From positions 62,001 to 126,000 of the forward strand of contig NZ_JACHIA010000009.1 of the NCBI RefSeq assembly GCF_014202995.1: a stretch of 64,000 bases of DNA, in the 5' to 3' direction. Made by a program: the position numbers and the translations under genes. Position 1 is the first letter of the stretch, and every line of letters starts with the position of its first letter. Of this stretch, positions 16,408 to 25,860 are shown piece by piece. The notes under the pieces were generated by a model. It had not been told where the DNA came from and searched no databases. It saw only the letters and a program-made list of their open reading frames with translations. This DNA is from Longimicrobium terrae (GTDB lineage Bacteria; Gemmatimonadota; Gemmatimonadetes; Longimicrobiales; Longimicrobiaceae).

Positions 16408-18363
16408 CTACCGGTCACCATCCCCGCCGCTCGCCGCGGACGGCCTGCGGGGGAGCGCGGCATAGGCCTCAACCATCCGCACGAACTCGGTGCGGTAGCC
16501 GTCCGCGTCCGGGCCGGTGGCGCCGCGGGCCAGCCGCAGCACATCATCCACGCTGCTGCGCCCGCGGTGCTCCGACGTGCGCAGCAGCATTCCGAATTCC
16601 GCCACGGCCGCGGCGAAACGGAAGTTCTCCGACGACCGGGCTCCGCCGTCCCGCGCCTGCACCGCGTGCGACAGCAGCCGGCTCTGCTCCCCGTCCGGCA
16701 GCTTGTAGCGCACCTTGACGTTCATCATCTCCCGCCCGAAGCGGCCCACGGGCTCCATCCCCACCCGCTGGTAGCGCAGCGAATCCACCCCGCCCATTTG
16801 CACGTCGCTGTCCGCGCCCACGGGAACGATCTCGTACAATGCCGTCACCGTGTGCCCGGCGCCCATCTCGCCCGCGTCCTTGCGGTCGTCGTTGAAGTCC
16901 TGCGCCGCCAGCATGCGGTTTTCGTATCCGATCAGCCGGTACGCGTACACCCGCGCCGGGTTGAACTCCACCTGCAGCTTCACGTCCTTGGCCAGCGTAA
17001 ACAGCGTCCCCGCCCGCTCGCTCACCAGGACGCGGCGCGCCTCGGCGATCTCATCCACATAGGCGTAGTTGCCGTTCCCCTTGTCCGCCAGCTGCTCCAT
17101 GCGCGCGTCGGCCAGGTTGCCCCGCCCGAAGCCCAGTACCGTCAGAAACGTCCCCTGATCGCGCTTTTCTTCGATCAGCCGCACCAGCTCGCCCTCGCTG
17201 CTGACGCCCACGTTGAAGTCGCCGTCCGAGGCCAGGATGACGCGGTTGTTGCCGCCCGGCATGTGGTTGCGGCGCGCCACGTCGTACGCCAGCTGAATCC
17301 CCGCCGCGCCGGCCGTGCTGCCGCCCGCGCTCAGCCGGTCGATGGCGGCCAGGATCACGTCCTTGCGGTCGCCGGGCGTGGCGTCGAGCACCAGTCCGGC
17401 CGCGCCCGCGTACACCACCAGCGCAATGCGGTCCCGCGCCGTCAGCTCGCCCACCAGCAGGCGCAGCGACTCCTGCACCAGGGGCAGCTTGTCGGGCGAG
17501 CTCATGGAGCCGGACACATCCACCAGAAACACCAGGTTGCTGGGCGGCAGGTTGCGCGTCTCGGGCATGCGGCCCTGCAGCGCCACCTGCACCAGCTGGT
17601 GGCGCCGGTTCCACGGGCAGTCGCCCACCTCGGTCACCACGCCGAATGGATGCTCGCCGCGCGGCGCCGGGTACGCGTAGGTGAAGTAGTTCACCATTTC
17701 CTCGATCCGCACGGCATCGGCGGGCGGCGCCTGCCCGTCGCGGATGAAGCGGCGCACGTTGCTGTACGACGCGCGGTCCACGTCGATGGAAAACGTCGAC
17801 AGCGGGTCGCGCGCGGCGGCCAGAAAGACGTTCTCCTGGATGTGGTTGTACTCCTCGGTGTTCATGGGCGCGTCGGCGATGCGGGCGCCCGCCACCTTGC
17901 CCTGGATCACGCCACCCGCGGACACGGGGATGTTTTCCACCGCCACAGCCGATACCGAGAACGGCACCCGGGCACGCGACGCCGGGGTGGCGTGTCCCGT
18001 GACCACCAGTTCCTCCAGCATCAGAACCTGCGGCGCCAGCACGAAGTCCTGCGTCAGCTGTGCGCCCGCCGTGACATTCAAGGGGCGCCTCACGGATGTC
18101 ATCCCGACGCGCGACGCGGTGATGTTCACGCTCATGGTTCCGCGGATGCGGGCACCGGGAATGGTGAGCCGGTACGCCCCATCCGCCGCCGTCATGGCAC
18201 CCACGTTCAGTGCTTCGATGCGGACGAGCACGCCGGCCTCAGGCTGGCCCGCGGTGTTGGTCACCCTGCCCGTGATGACCGCGGGTTCCTGCGCCCGGGC
18301 CAGCACGGGCGCAAGCAGCAGCAACAGCAGCACGGGCAACGCACGAACGATGTTTCGCACCAT
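16408..18363 (-). CDS. VWA-domain protein with carboxypeptidase-regulatory and SusC-like N-terminus
   Basis: A 651-residue exported protein. The signal peptide is ALPVLLLLLLAPVLARA. Next comes a CarboxypepD_reg-like beta-sandwich (ITGRVTNTAGQPEAGVLVRI ... ADGAYRLTIPG). A short segment resembles the start of a TonB-dependent SusC-type receptor: EELVVTGHATP ... GGVIQGKVAGARI. The von Willebrand factor A domain follows with a full MIDAS: D282-S284-S286 in VDVSGSMSS, and the downstream ILASDGDFNVG. The C-terminal half (YfbK-like) ends in a helical segment rich in Arg. VWA proteins of this type bind ligands or scaffold envelope complexes. ATG at 18363 follows GGGAGG closely. There are no operon partners on either side. 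Confidence 0.85.
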   Translation of the reverse strand: MVRNIVRALPVLLLLLLAPVLARAQEPAVITGRVTNTAGQPEAGVLVRIEALNVGAMTAADGAYRLTIPGARIRGTMSVNITASRVGMTSVRRPLNVTAGAQLTQDFVLAPQVLMLEELVVTGHATPASRARVPFSVSAVAVENIPVSAGGVIQGKVAGARIADAPMNTEEYNHIQENVFLAAARDPLSTFSIDVDRASYSNVRRFIRDGQAPPADAVRIEEMVNYFTYAYPAPRGEHPFGVVTEVGDCPWNRRHQLVQVALQGRMPETRNLPPSNLVFLVDVSGSMSSPDKLPLVQESLRLLVGELTARDRIALVVYAGAAGLVLDATPGDRKDVILAAIDRLSAGGSTAGAAGIQLAYDVARRNHMPGGNNRVILASDGDFNVGVSSEGELVRLIEEKRDQGTFLTVLGFGRGNLADARMEQLADKGNGNYAYVDEIAEARRVLVSERAGTLFTLAKDVKLQVEFNPARVYAYRLIGYENRMLAAQDFNDDRKDAGEMGAGHTVTALYEIVPVGADSDVQMGGVDSLRYQRVGMEPVGRFGREMMNVKVRYKLPDGEQSRLLSHAVQARDGGARSSENFRFAAAVAEFGMLLRTSEHRGRSSVDDVLRLARGATGPDADGYRTEFVRMVEAYAALPRRPSAASGGDGDR

Positions 18364-18872
18364 GGTTCCTCCCGGAAGGCAGGGGCGGGGCGCCCGGAGT
18401 GAGCGGCCCCACACAGACAACGCCGCGAGCACTCCGAATTCGCACACCCTGCGGGCCCGGGTTTCCGCGCCAGTGCTAGGCTTTTAGCAGGATGATGGAC
18501 AGCAGGGCGCGGGCGCGGCCCCGGCGCGCTTCGGAAGGTTTGGCTCGTGCGGAAGGCAGATCCTTTGTCGGCGCCACAGTCCGGCGCGTCGGACAGCGCG
18601 GCCGGCGCCTCCTGAGAATGACATGGTTGGATGCCGCACCAAGTTACCACGCCCGATCATGTCATCCTGAGGGAGCACGGGCGCGCTCTCCACGGCGCTG
18701 AACCCCGGCGACCGAAGGATCTGCCATCCGTGCGAGCCAACCGTCCGTTGAAAGAAACAGCCGCGCCGGGAAACAGCGCGGGAAAGGCCGCGGACGCTCC
18801 CCGCAAACAGGATGATCGCGCGTACACCGAAACACAACGACCGCGTGATCAGGCCATCGCCCGTCACCGCCC
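18364..18872. repeat. Spacer with CGAAGGATCT-family repeats
   Basis: No gene is supported. Two facing members of the family lie at about 18541-18625 (GGCAGATCCTTTGTCGGCGC ... CCTGAGAATGACAT) and 18659-18745 (GTCATCCTGAGGGAGCACGG ... CGACCGAAGGATCTGCCATC). Both share the GGCTCGTGCGGA(A) edge with copies near 16050 and 60300. Confidence 0.65.
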
Positions 18873-18957
18873 TTGACCCGGCGTGCACCCGTCCCTAGCG
18901 TACGGACTTGCAGACCGCCGGCGGATCCATCGCCCGGCAGGCCCCTTCCGTCCGTAC
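18873..18957 (+). promoter_or_regulatory. Putative promoter and inverted-repeat operator of the blaI-like gene
   Basis: TTGACC at 18873 and TAGCGT at 18896 are separated by 17 bases. A perfect 8-bp inverted repeat, GTACGGAC (18900-18907) and GTCCGTAC (18950-18957), sits at and below the expected start point. The placement fits autoregulation by the BlaI-type repressor encoded just downstream. Confidence 0.4.
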
Positions 18958-18965
18958 CGGATCGC

Positions 18966-19361
18966 ATGCCCAAAAGCACCAGCAACGGCTCCGACCTGAG
19001 CCGCCGGGAGCGCCAGATCATGGACGTGGTGTATCGCCTGGGAAAGGCGAGCGTCAACGACGTCCTGGACCGCATTCCCGAACCGCCCAGCTACTCCGCC
19101 GTGCGCGCCCTGATGCGCATTCTGGAGGAAAAGGGGCACCTGAAACACGAGCAGGACGGTCCCCGTTACCTGTACCTTCCCACCGTTCCCCGCGAGTCCG
19201 CGCGGGTCAACGCGCTGTCGCACATGGTGCGCACCTTCTTTGGCGGATCCACCGAGGCGGCCGTAGCCGCGCTGCTGGACGAGTCGCAGAGCCGCATCAG
19301 CGACGCCGAACTGGACCGCATCGCATCCATGATCGACCAGGCGCGCACCCAGGGCCGGTAG
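18966..19361 (+). CDS. BlaI/MecI/CopY-family repressor
   Basis: A 131-residue winged-helix repressor. The signature LSRRERQIMDVVYRLGKASV opens the domain, then LDRIPEPPSYSAVRALMRIL (recognition helix) and EEKGHLKHEQDGPRYLYLP (wing). A C-terminal dimerisation helix bundle ends DAELDRIASMIDQAR. BlaI-type repressors bind palindromes and are cleaved when a partner membrane metalloprotease senses its signal. That partner gene starts four bases after this stop. The start is ATG at 18966. In this genus-like context the pair need not control a beta-lactamase; none is present here. Confidence 0.9.
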   Translation: MPKSTSNGSDLSRRERQIMDVVYRLGKASVNDVLDRIPEPPSYSAVRALMRILEEKGHLKHEQDGPRYLYLPTVPRESARVNALSHMVRTFFGGSTEAAVAALLDESQSRISDAELDRIASMIDQARTQGR

Positions 19362-19365
19362 CCGC

Positions 19366-20961
19366 ATGAGCATTCCCCTTCCCGCCTCCGCCGACGCGCC
19401 GTGGCTCGCCTCCGCCGTGTGGCTGGTGGCGCGCGGCACGGTGCTGCTGGCCGCCGCCGCGCTGCTGGCCTCCGCGCTGCGCGGACGATCCGCCGCGTCG
19501 CGGCACCTGGTGTGGGCGCTGGGACTGGGCGGAATGCTGGTGCTTCCCGCGCTCACGCTGGCGGTGCCGCACTGGGAAGTGCCGTTCGTTTCGGTGGATG
19601 CGGAGCGGTTCGGCGCCTCCGCGGGCGCGGGCGCGGCGGGCGGCCTCTCGTGGGGCGCCGTGGCGCTGGCCGTGTGGATGACGGGCGCGCTGCTGGTTCT
19701 GGCGCGCACGGCCGTGGGGATGCTGGCCGTACACGCCATGGGCCGCCGGTCCACCCGGGTGACGGACGGCGTGTGGAACGACCGCCTGAACGCCGCCCGC
19801 GCGGAACTGGGCCTGCGCGAGCGCGTGCGCCTGCTGCGGGCGCCCGGCGCCGCCATGCCGATGACATGGGGCATTCTGCGCCCCACGGTGCTCATTCCCG
19901 CGCAGGCGGATGCGTGGTCGCCGGAGCGCGCCCGCGCCGTGCTGCTGCACGAGCTTGCGCACGTGGCGCGGCGCGACTGCCTGTGGCAGACGGTGGCCGG
20001 GCTGGGCTGCGCGGCGTACTGGTTTCACCCGGGCGCGTGGTGGGCCGCGCGCCGCATGCGCGAGGAGCGCGAGCAGGCCTGCGACGACCGCGTGCTCGCC
20101 GCCGGCACCCGTGCCTCGGAGTACGCCGGGCACCTGCTGGAGGTGGCGCGTGCCTTTCGCCCGGGCCGCCTGGCCGCCGCCGCCGCGGTGGGGATGGCCG
20201 GCCGCTCGCAGCTGGAAGGCCGCGTAATCGCCGTCCTCGACGGCGCGCGCGCTCGCGGAGCCGTGGGTGCGCGCGCGGCGCTCCTCTGCTGCGCGATGGC
20301 GGCCCTGGCGCTCTTTCCGCTGGCGGCCGCGTCCCCGTCCATCCAGCAGCCTCGCGTGCTGGCGGAACAGCCGGTCGCGCCGCGCAGTCCGGCCGCCGCG
20401 CCGCCGCGGACCGCCGTTCCCGAAGCGGCGGCCGGGACGCGCGTGGCCGTGGCGCCGCAGCCCGCCCCCGTGCGGAAACGCGAGCCGGTGCGCGCCACCG
20501 CTCCCCGCCGCGCGCCCGCGCCGGACGACGCCGCCGCGCGGGTGGCCGCTGCCAGCCCGGAGCTGTTCACGGGCGACGAGGCGACCATCGCCGCGCTGAT
20601 GCGGGCCGCGCGCGACGTGGATCCGCAGGTGCGGCGCAGCGCCGTGTGGGCGCTGGGGCAGATGGATGACGGGCTGGTGGTCTCGCCGCTGCTGCGGTCC
20701 ATGTCGGACCGCGACCCGCGCGTCCGCAGCACCGCGGCCACGGCCATCGGCGAGTACGCCACGCGCCAGCGGCTGACGGGGATCGCCGCGCGCCCGGTTC
20801 CCACCGGCACCGGCAACGACATTCAGCCGCCGCGCACGGGGCGCTCGGACCTGCAGCCGCCGCGCCGCGACCTGGGCCAGCGCATCCTGGCCGGCCTCAC
20901 CGCCGAGGTCGACACCCTCCCCTCCAGCTCCATCGGCGCCTCGCCCGATACGGAGATGTAG
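19366..20961 (+). CDS. M56-family (BlaR1-type) membrane metalloprotease with HEAT repeats
   Basis: A 531-residue membrane protein. Hydrophobic helices lie at about 15-40, 50-70 and 98-125. The gluzincin motif H195-E196-x-x-H199 is in LLHELAHVARRD, and EREQACDDRVLAAG supplies the third ligand region. A further membrane span (ALLCCAMAALALFPLAAA) lies near residue 310. Instead of a BlaR1 penicillin-binding sensor, the C-terminal part has a Pro/Ala linker. It then has two HEAT-like repeats (PQVRRSAVWALGQMDD ... DPRVRSTAATAIGEYA). It would cleave the cognate BlaI upon signal; the HEAT module suggests protein rather than beta-lactam sensing. The gene is followed by a good terminator. Confidence 0.88.
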   Translation: MSIPLPASADAPWLASAVWLVARGTVLLAAAALLASALRGRSAASRHLVWALGLGGMLVLPALTLAVPHWEVPFVSVDAERFGASAGAGAAGGLSWGAVALAVWMTGALLVLARTAVGMLAVHAMGRRSTRVTDGVWNDRLNAARAELGLRERVRLLRAPGAAMPMTWGILRPTVLIPAQADAWSPERARAVLLHELAHVARRDCLWQTVAGLGCAAYWFHPGAWWAARRMREEREQACDDRVLAAGTRASEYAGHLLEVARAFRPGRLAAAAAVGMAGRSQLEGRVIAVLDGARARGAVGARAALLCCAMAALALFPLAAASPSIQQPRVLAEQPVAPRSPAAAPPRTAVPEAAAGTRVAVAPQPAPVRKREPVRATAPRRAPAPDDAAARVAAASPELFTGDEATIAALMRAARDVDPQVRRSAVWALGQMDDGLVVSPLLRSMSDRDPRVRSTAATAIGEYATRQRLTGIAARPVPTGTGNDIQPPRTGRSDLQPPRRDLGQRILAGLTAEVDTLPSSSIGASPDTEM

Positions 20962-20992
20962 GACGCGATCGATTGTTGATCTCAAGAAACAG

Positions 20993-21021
20993 AAAGGCCG
21001 CTCACTGGAGCGGCCTTTTCT
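20993..21021 (+). terminator. Intrinsic terminator of the blaI-M56 operon
   Basis: AGGCCGCTC/GAGCGGCCT stem with ACTG loop, preceded by AAA and followed by TTTCTTTTC, 31 bases after the stop. Confidence 0.85.
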
Positions 21022-21103
21022 TTTCATCGATCAAACCCGTCCAGCCCAGCCCGGCGCACACTGCACAGCATCGCGCGATCCGGATGCTTCCCCGTTCGCG
21101 TCG

Positions 21104-21421
21104 TCAGGCGCCACCGCCAGCGACGGCGCGCGCCCACGGCCGGTGCACGCGGTATAGCGGGACGGCGGTGATGGATTCCCGCGCACTGTCGATCAACTGC
21201 CGCGCCGACAGGTGCGCCAGCGCGTCCTGCACGCCGCGCCGGGACAGGCCGGTGCCTTCGGCGATCGCGCGCAGGCTGATTGCGGCCTCCTCCACGCCCT
21301 CGCCGCGCGTCCGGCGCCACAGAAAGAGGTAGACGAGGAACGCCGACGGCTGGTGATCGTGCCCGACCAGATCCAGCATCAGCGTATCGAGCACGTACGC
21401 GTCCAGTTCGATCACCGGCAC
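21104..21421 (-). CDS. Small winged-helix DNA-binding protein
   Basis: A 105-residue protein. An N-terminal helical part (VIELDAYVLDTLMLDLVGHD) leads to a winged helix: SAFLVYLFLWRR, ISLRAIAEGTGLSRRGVQDA (helix-turn-helix with recognition helix), ALAHLSARQLID, and a short wing SITAVPLYRVHRPW. It resembles replication-initiator/MarR-like helix-turn-helix proteins; ligand and target are unknown. The GTG at 21421 has GGAGAAG seven bases upstream, which favours it over the longer open frame. It is divergent from the VOC gene, 116 bases away; the shared spacer is AT-richer than average and probably holds both promoters, so regulation of the VOC gene is plausible. Confidence 0.75.
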   Translation of the reverse strand: MPVIELDAYVLDTLMLDLVGHDHQPSAFLVYLFLWRRTRGEGVEEAAISLRAIAEGTGLSRRGVQDALAHLSARQLIDSARESITAVPLYRVHRPWARAVAGGGA

Positions 21422-21537
21422 GGCGCTTCTCCGGTCAGGGCGGCTGTGGCAACGGATGCCATAGTATCGAATACACGCCTTGTCCGTCCAGGGCGCCGCC
21501 ATTTCATTGATCGCATTAATGCCCACCCTGAACCGGA

Positions 21538-21912
21538 ATGGCAGACATGATCAAGGCCGTGAAGTTCGTCAGCGTGTACGTGACCGACCAGGACGCCGCG
21601 CTGGATTTCTACACGCAGAAGCTCGGGTTCACCATCGTCACCGACCAGCCGATGGGCCCCGGCGCGCGCTGGATCGAGCTGCGCATCCCCGGCGCGGACA
21701 CGGGCGTCGTTATCGCGAAGCCGATGATGGCGGGGCAGACAGTCGGCGGATTTCAATCCTTTGCTTTTACAGCCGACGACGTGCAGAAGACGTACGACGA
21801 ACTGGTCTCGCGCGGCGTGGCGTTCGAGGCGCCGCCCAAGGCCGAGGCGTGGGGCACGAGCGCGAAGTTTACGGACCCTGACGGCAACCTGTTCCTGATC
21901 TCCAGCCGCTAA
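21538..21912 (+). CDS. VOC-family (glyoxalase/bleomycin-resistance fold) protein
   Basis: A 124-residue single-chain VOC protein with the paired beta-alpha-beta-beta-beta modules. Markers are FVSVYVTDQDAALDFYTQKLGF, RWIELRIPG, FAFTADDVQKTYDELVSRGV and a DPDGNLFLIS end with the usual Glu position replaced by Leu-Phe-Leu. Family members include glyoxalase I, dioxygenases and antibiotic-binding proteins, and the sequence does not decide between them. ATG at 21538 is used, with ATG at 21547 as alternative. It is divergent from a winged-helix gene. A repeat-type hairpin (AAGCCCCGAC/GTCGGGGCTT, 21973-22014) follows the stop and may end transcription. Confidence 0.85.
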   Translation: MADMIKAVKFVSVYVTDQDAALDFYTQKLGFTIVTDQPMGPGARWIELRIPGADTGVVIAKPMMAGQTVGGFQSFAFTADDVQKTYDELVSRGVAFEAPPKAEAWGTSAKFTDPDGNLFLISSR

Positions 21913-21972
21913 GGCGGAGAAATGCGCGCGGCCTCGACACTCCTGAGCGGATGAAGCCGCTCTGAACGCGGA

Positions 21973-22120
21973 AAGCCCCGACACGGCGGCGATTCGCACG
22001 CCGGGTCGGGGCTTCAGAACGTGATCAGACAAAGCTCGGTTGAAGCCCCGATCACGGACGCGACAGCGGCCGTGAGTCGGGGGTTACCGCTTCTTGAGCG
22101 GCGGATTCATCCGCTCAGGA
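21973..22120. repeat. Two adjacent members of the composite hairpin repeat
   Basis: The first hairpin (21973-22014) is AAGCCCCGAC ... GTCGGGGCTT. The second element (22037-22118) has GGTTGAAGCCCCGATCACGG ... GTGAGTCGGGGGTTACCGC, then TTGAGCGGCGGATTCATCCG. They lie between convergent VOC and EttA genes. Confidence 0.7.
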
Positions 22121-22159
22121 GATCCGGCCGCCGCGTCTGCCTTCCCAGCACCAACGACG

Positions 22160-22192
22160 GATGCTGCCCGAGCCGCGCGCCCGGGCAGCATC
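22160..22192 (-). terminator. Hairpin after the EttA gene
   Basis: GATGCTGCCCG and CGGGCAGCATC form an 11-bp stem nine bases past the stop codon; there is no U-tract. Confidence 0.5.
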
Positions 22193-22200
22193 GGAATCCA

Positions 22201-23886
<1,686 letters not shown>

Positions 23887-24250
23887 GGCGTTCTTCTGGT
23901 GGCTTCGGTCCCGTGGATCAACGGCGGACAATCTATCAGCCGGGTCAACGCCGGGGCAGAGGGCGCGGGGGGCCGGCTCCACGGCGGCCCCCACCCGGGT
24001 TCGCATTACTCACCCACCCTCCCCCAAAAAAGACTGGGGGAGGGTTGGGCGGGCTGAAAGTCCGGCGCGGGAAGCGGAGTTGGGCGCGGCGGTGAATATC
24101 TGGAGCGGATGAATCCGCCGCTCCAACGGCGCAAAGCCCCGACACACCGCGCTGCACGCGATGTTCGGGGCTTCAACTGCTTGGGTGGATACCGACTTCA
24201 GCTCGCAGCCGCGCGGGTTCAGCCGTCTTCGGGCAAGCCGGCCGGAGCGA
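23887..24250. repeat. Spacer with C-rich hairpin and composite repeat
   Basis: No gene is supported. It holds the CCCTCCCCCAAAAAAGACTG hairpin element (within 23983-24054), nearly identical to that near 3118-3196. The composite repeat follows at 24105-24181: GAGCGGATGAATCCGCCGCT, then AAAGCCCCGACAC ... TGTTCGGGGCTTCAACTGC. Its last hairpin lies downstream of the first peptide gene and could serve as its terminator. Confidence 0.7.
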
Positions 24251-24538
24251 TCAGGGAAAGCAGAGATCGCAGTTGGTGAGCACGATGGTCTGCAGTTCGT
24301 GGGTGGTGTTGCATCCGCCCGTGCACCGCGCCGAACCGCAGGCCGCGCTGCAGTTGTAGCACGTCTGCGCGTTGCAGGTGGGTTCGCAGGTACAGGTTGC
24401 TTCGGCGGTCTGGTCTGCGTGGCAGAGTTCGTAGTACGCGGTGATGTTGGCGCGCACCGTTCCCGCCTCGCCCTCCCCGACCGACGGTGTGAAGGATTCC
24501 ACCGCGAGATCGTCGATTTCCAGCTTCAGCTTTCGCAT
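24251..24538 (-). CDS. Pinensin-like lanthipeptide precursor 1 (95 aa)
   Basis: A 95-residue peptide with an acidic leader and a Cys/Thr/Ser-rich core. The leader MRKLKLEIDDLAVESFTP has the LKLxxDxLAVESF pattern that I associate with pinensin-family lanthipeptide precursors of Bacteroidota and Longimicrobium. After GTVRANITAYYEL come 11 cysteines mixed with Thr and Ser (CHADQTAEATCTCEPTCNAQ ... CYNCSAACGSARCTGGC ... TNCDLCFP). Such peptides are matured by dehydration of Ser/Thr and thioether ring closure. No dehydratase, cyclase, protease or transporter gene is in this window, so maturation would be in trans. ATG at 24538 has GAGGG about eight bases upstream. A paralogue lies 372 bases upstream. 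Confidence 0.75.
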   Translation of the reverse strand: MRKLKLEIDDLAVESFTPSVGEGEAGTVRANITAYYELCHADQTAEATCTCEPTCNAQTCYNCSAACGSARCTGGCNTTHELQTIVLTNCDLCFP

Positions 24539-24660
24539 TCCGCTACCCTCGTGCAAGGATGAAACCCTGATCCGGCGCGGTTCACCGATGACCCACCGGA
24601 CAGCCGGCGCATCCATGAGTCCTCAATCCACGTTGAAGTCTCAGGATGAACCTGCGTGCC

Positions 24661-24694
24661 CAACCTATCCTTTGAAGACGAGTTGCGGAAGAAA
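24661..24694 (-). promoter_or_regulatory. Conserved element upstream of peptide gene 1
   Basis: On the minus strand it reads TTTCTTCCGCAACTCGTCTT followed by CAAAGGATAGGTTG, 123 bases before the ATG. It is nearly identical to the element at 25323-25356 before the paralogue. TTCCGC and TAGGTT about 17 bases apart could be weak -35/-10 boxes; promoter identity is inference from conservation. Confidence 0.45.
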
Positions 24695-24860
24695 CGGCAG
24701 CAGCCCGGTGCGGGAGCAATTGAAGTTGCCGCGACAACGGAAAGCCTCACGGTACGGCTACAGGCTTCATCTGCGTGAACGCGATGTCGTCGGGTCGATG
24801 ACTTGAGGCGGATCGCCAGCTTCCGGAGCGTCTGGGCTTCGCCACCCGGCAAGCGGCAAA

Positions 24861-24888
24861 CCCCGGACGACGCGGGCGCCGTCCGGGG
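24861..24888 (-). terminator. Hairpin after peptide gene 2
   Basis: CCCCGGACG and CGTCCGGGG pair around a 10-base loop, 22 bases past the stop; on the minus strand it is followed by GTTTGCCGC. Confidence 0.5.
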
Positions 24889-24910
24889 CGTCAGGTGCGG
24901 GGCTGCTCGA

Positions 24911-25192
24911 TCAGCAGTACTCGCAGTTCGTCATGGGGAACGACTGGCGTTCGCAGATGCGCGGATCATTGGTGCCGCAGTTCGCCGTGCCGCATGCCGC
25001 GCTGCAGTTGTAGCACGTCTGCGCGTTGCAGGTAGGCTCGCAGGTACAGGTTGCTTCGGCGGTCTGGTCTGCGTGGCAGAGTTCGTAGTACGCGGTGATG
25101 TTGGCGCGCACGGTTCCCGCCTCGCCCTCCCCGACCGCCGGCGTGAACGATTCTACCGCGAGATCGTCGATTTCCAGCTTCAGCTTCCGCAT
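24911..25192 (-). CDS. Pinensin-like lanthipeptide precursor 2 (93 aa)
   Basis: A 93-residue paralogue of the neighbouring peptide. The first 70 or so residues are almost unchanged (leader with one Ser-to-Ala change at VESFTPAVGEGEAG; same GTVRANITAYYEL and CHADQTAEATCTCEPTCNAQ). The C-terminal end is different: CGTANCGTNDPRICERQ ... MTNCEYC. Both peptides keep 11 cysteines despite the divergent ends, which points to selection on ring number or pairing. ATG at 25192 is preceded by GAGGGTAGG. It has its own conserved upstream element and terminator hairpin, so the two genes are probably transcribed separately. Family assignment rests on the leader pattern and core composition. Confidence 0.75.
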   Translation of the reverse strand: MRKLKLEIDDLAVESFTPAVGEGEAGTVRANITAYYELCHADQTAEATCTCEPTCNAQTCYNCSAACGTANCGTNDPRICERQSFPMTNCEYC

Positions 25193-25860
25193 TCGCCTAC
25201 CCTCGTTCATGGATGGAGAGCCTGATTCCGCGCGGCTCACCGATGGAACCGCTCCGGACCCGAGCAGGCGCACCCCGCGAGTCCAAAACCCACGCCGGGG
25301 TTCCAGGACGCACCCGCCCGCTCAACCTATCCTTTTGAGACGAGTTGCGGAAGAAAGCACAATCGTCGGTAGGCGGGTCTCAGCGCGGCCCCCACCCGGG
25401 CCGGCACCACCGGCCCACTCCTCCCCCGCGAGAGCGAATGAATCCGCCGCTCAAACAGCGGAAACCCCCGACACCGGCCGCTGGCGCGTCCGGTTTGGGG
25501 CTTCAACAGCGCCGTTGGTGTGCGACCTGCGCCGCAGTTCGGTTACGCGATGAAGTCTCCCTTTCTCCCGCGGAGCGGGGGAGAGGGCCGGGGAGAGGGG
25601 GCCTCTCCGCGCATCGGCACGATCCGGGGCGAGATGAAGTTGCCGCCCTCCCCTCTCCGTGCGGCAGTTTGCACGGGGAGGGGCCGGGGGGAGGGGCCTC
25701 ACACCGTCCGCCCACGCCAACTCATCCACAACGCACGGCACTGGTGTGTGCTCCCTCTCCCACATCCGTTCGTGGGAGAGGGTCGTCGTGCGCAGCACGC
25801 GGGGTGAGGGCCCCAGCCCGCGGCCACACGTGACCTCGCAGCAAGCATCCAATCCTCCCC
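25193..25860. repeat. Spacer with peptide-gene promoter region and several repeat families
   Basis: The 160 bases next to peptide gene 2 are its 5' region (element at 25323-25356). Beyond it lie: a partial CCCCCACCCGGGC element (25387-25425); the composite repeat (25432-25508); GGGGGAGAGGGCCGGGGAGA-type low-complexity sequence with internal symmetry (25565-25705); and the CCCTCTCCCAC...GTGGGAGAGGG hairpin with CGTCGTGCGCAGCACGCGGG (25745-25806). No gene is supported. Confidence 0.7.
25323..25356 (-). promoter_or_regulatory. Conserved element upstream of peptide gene 2
   Basis: Minus-strand TTTCTTCCGCAACTCGTCTC then AAAAGGATAGGTTG, 131 bases before the ATG. It matches the element before peptide gene 1 at all but a few positions, while flanking sequence differs more. 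Confidence 0.45.

Larger units (their letters stand above)
24539..24910. other. 5' region of peptide gene 1 and 3' region of peptide gene 2
   Basis: No gene is supported. The part next to peptide gene 1 (24539-24694) is homologous to the region upstream of peptide gene 2 (25193-25356). A degenerate GCAATTGAAGTTGCCGCGAC piece of the hairpin family lies at about 24715-24740. The end nearest gene 2 carries its terminator hairpin. Confidence 0.6.
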
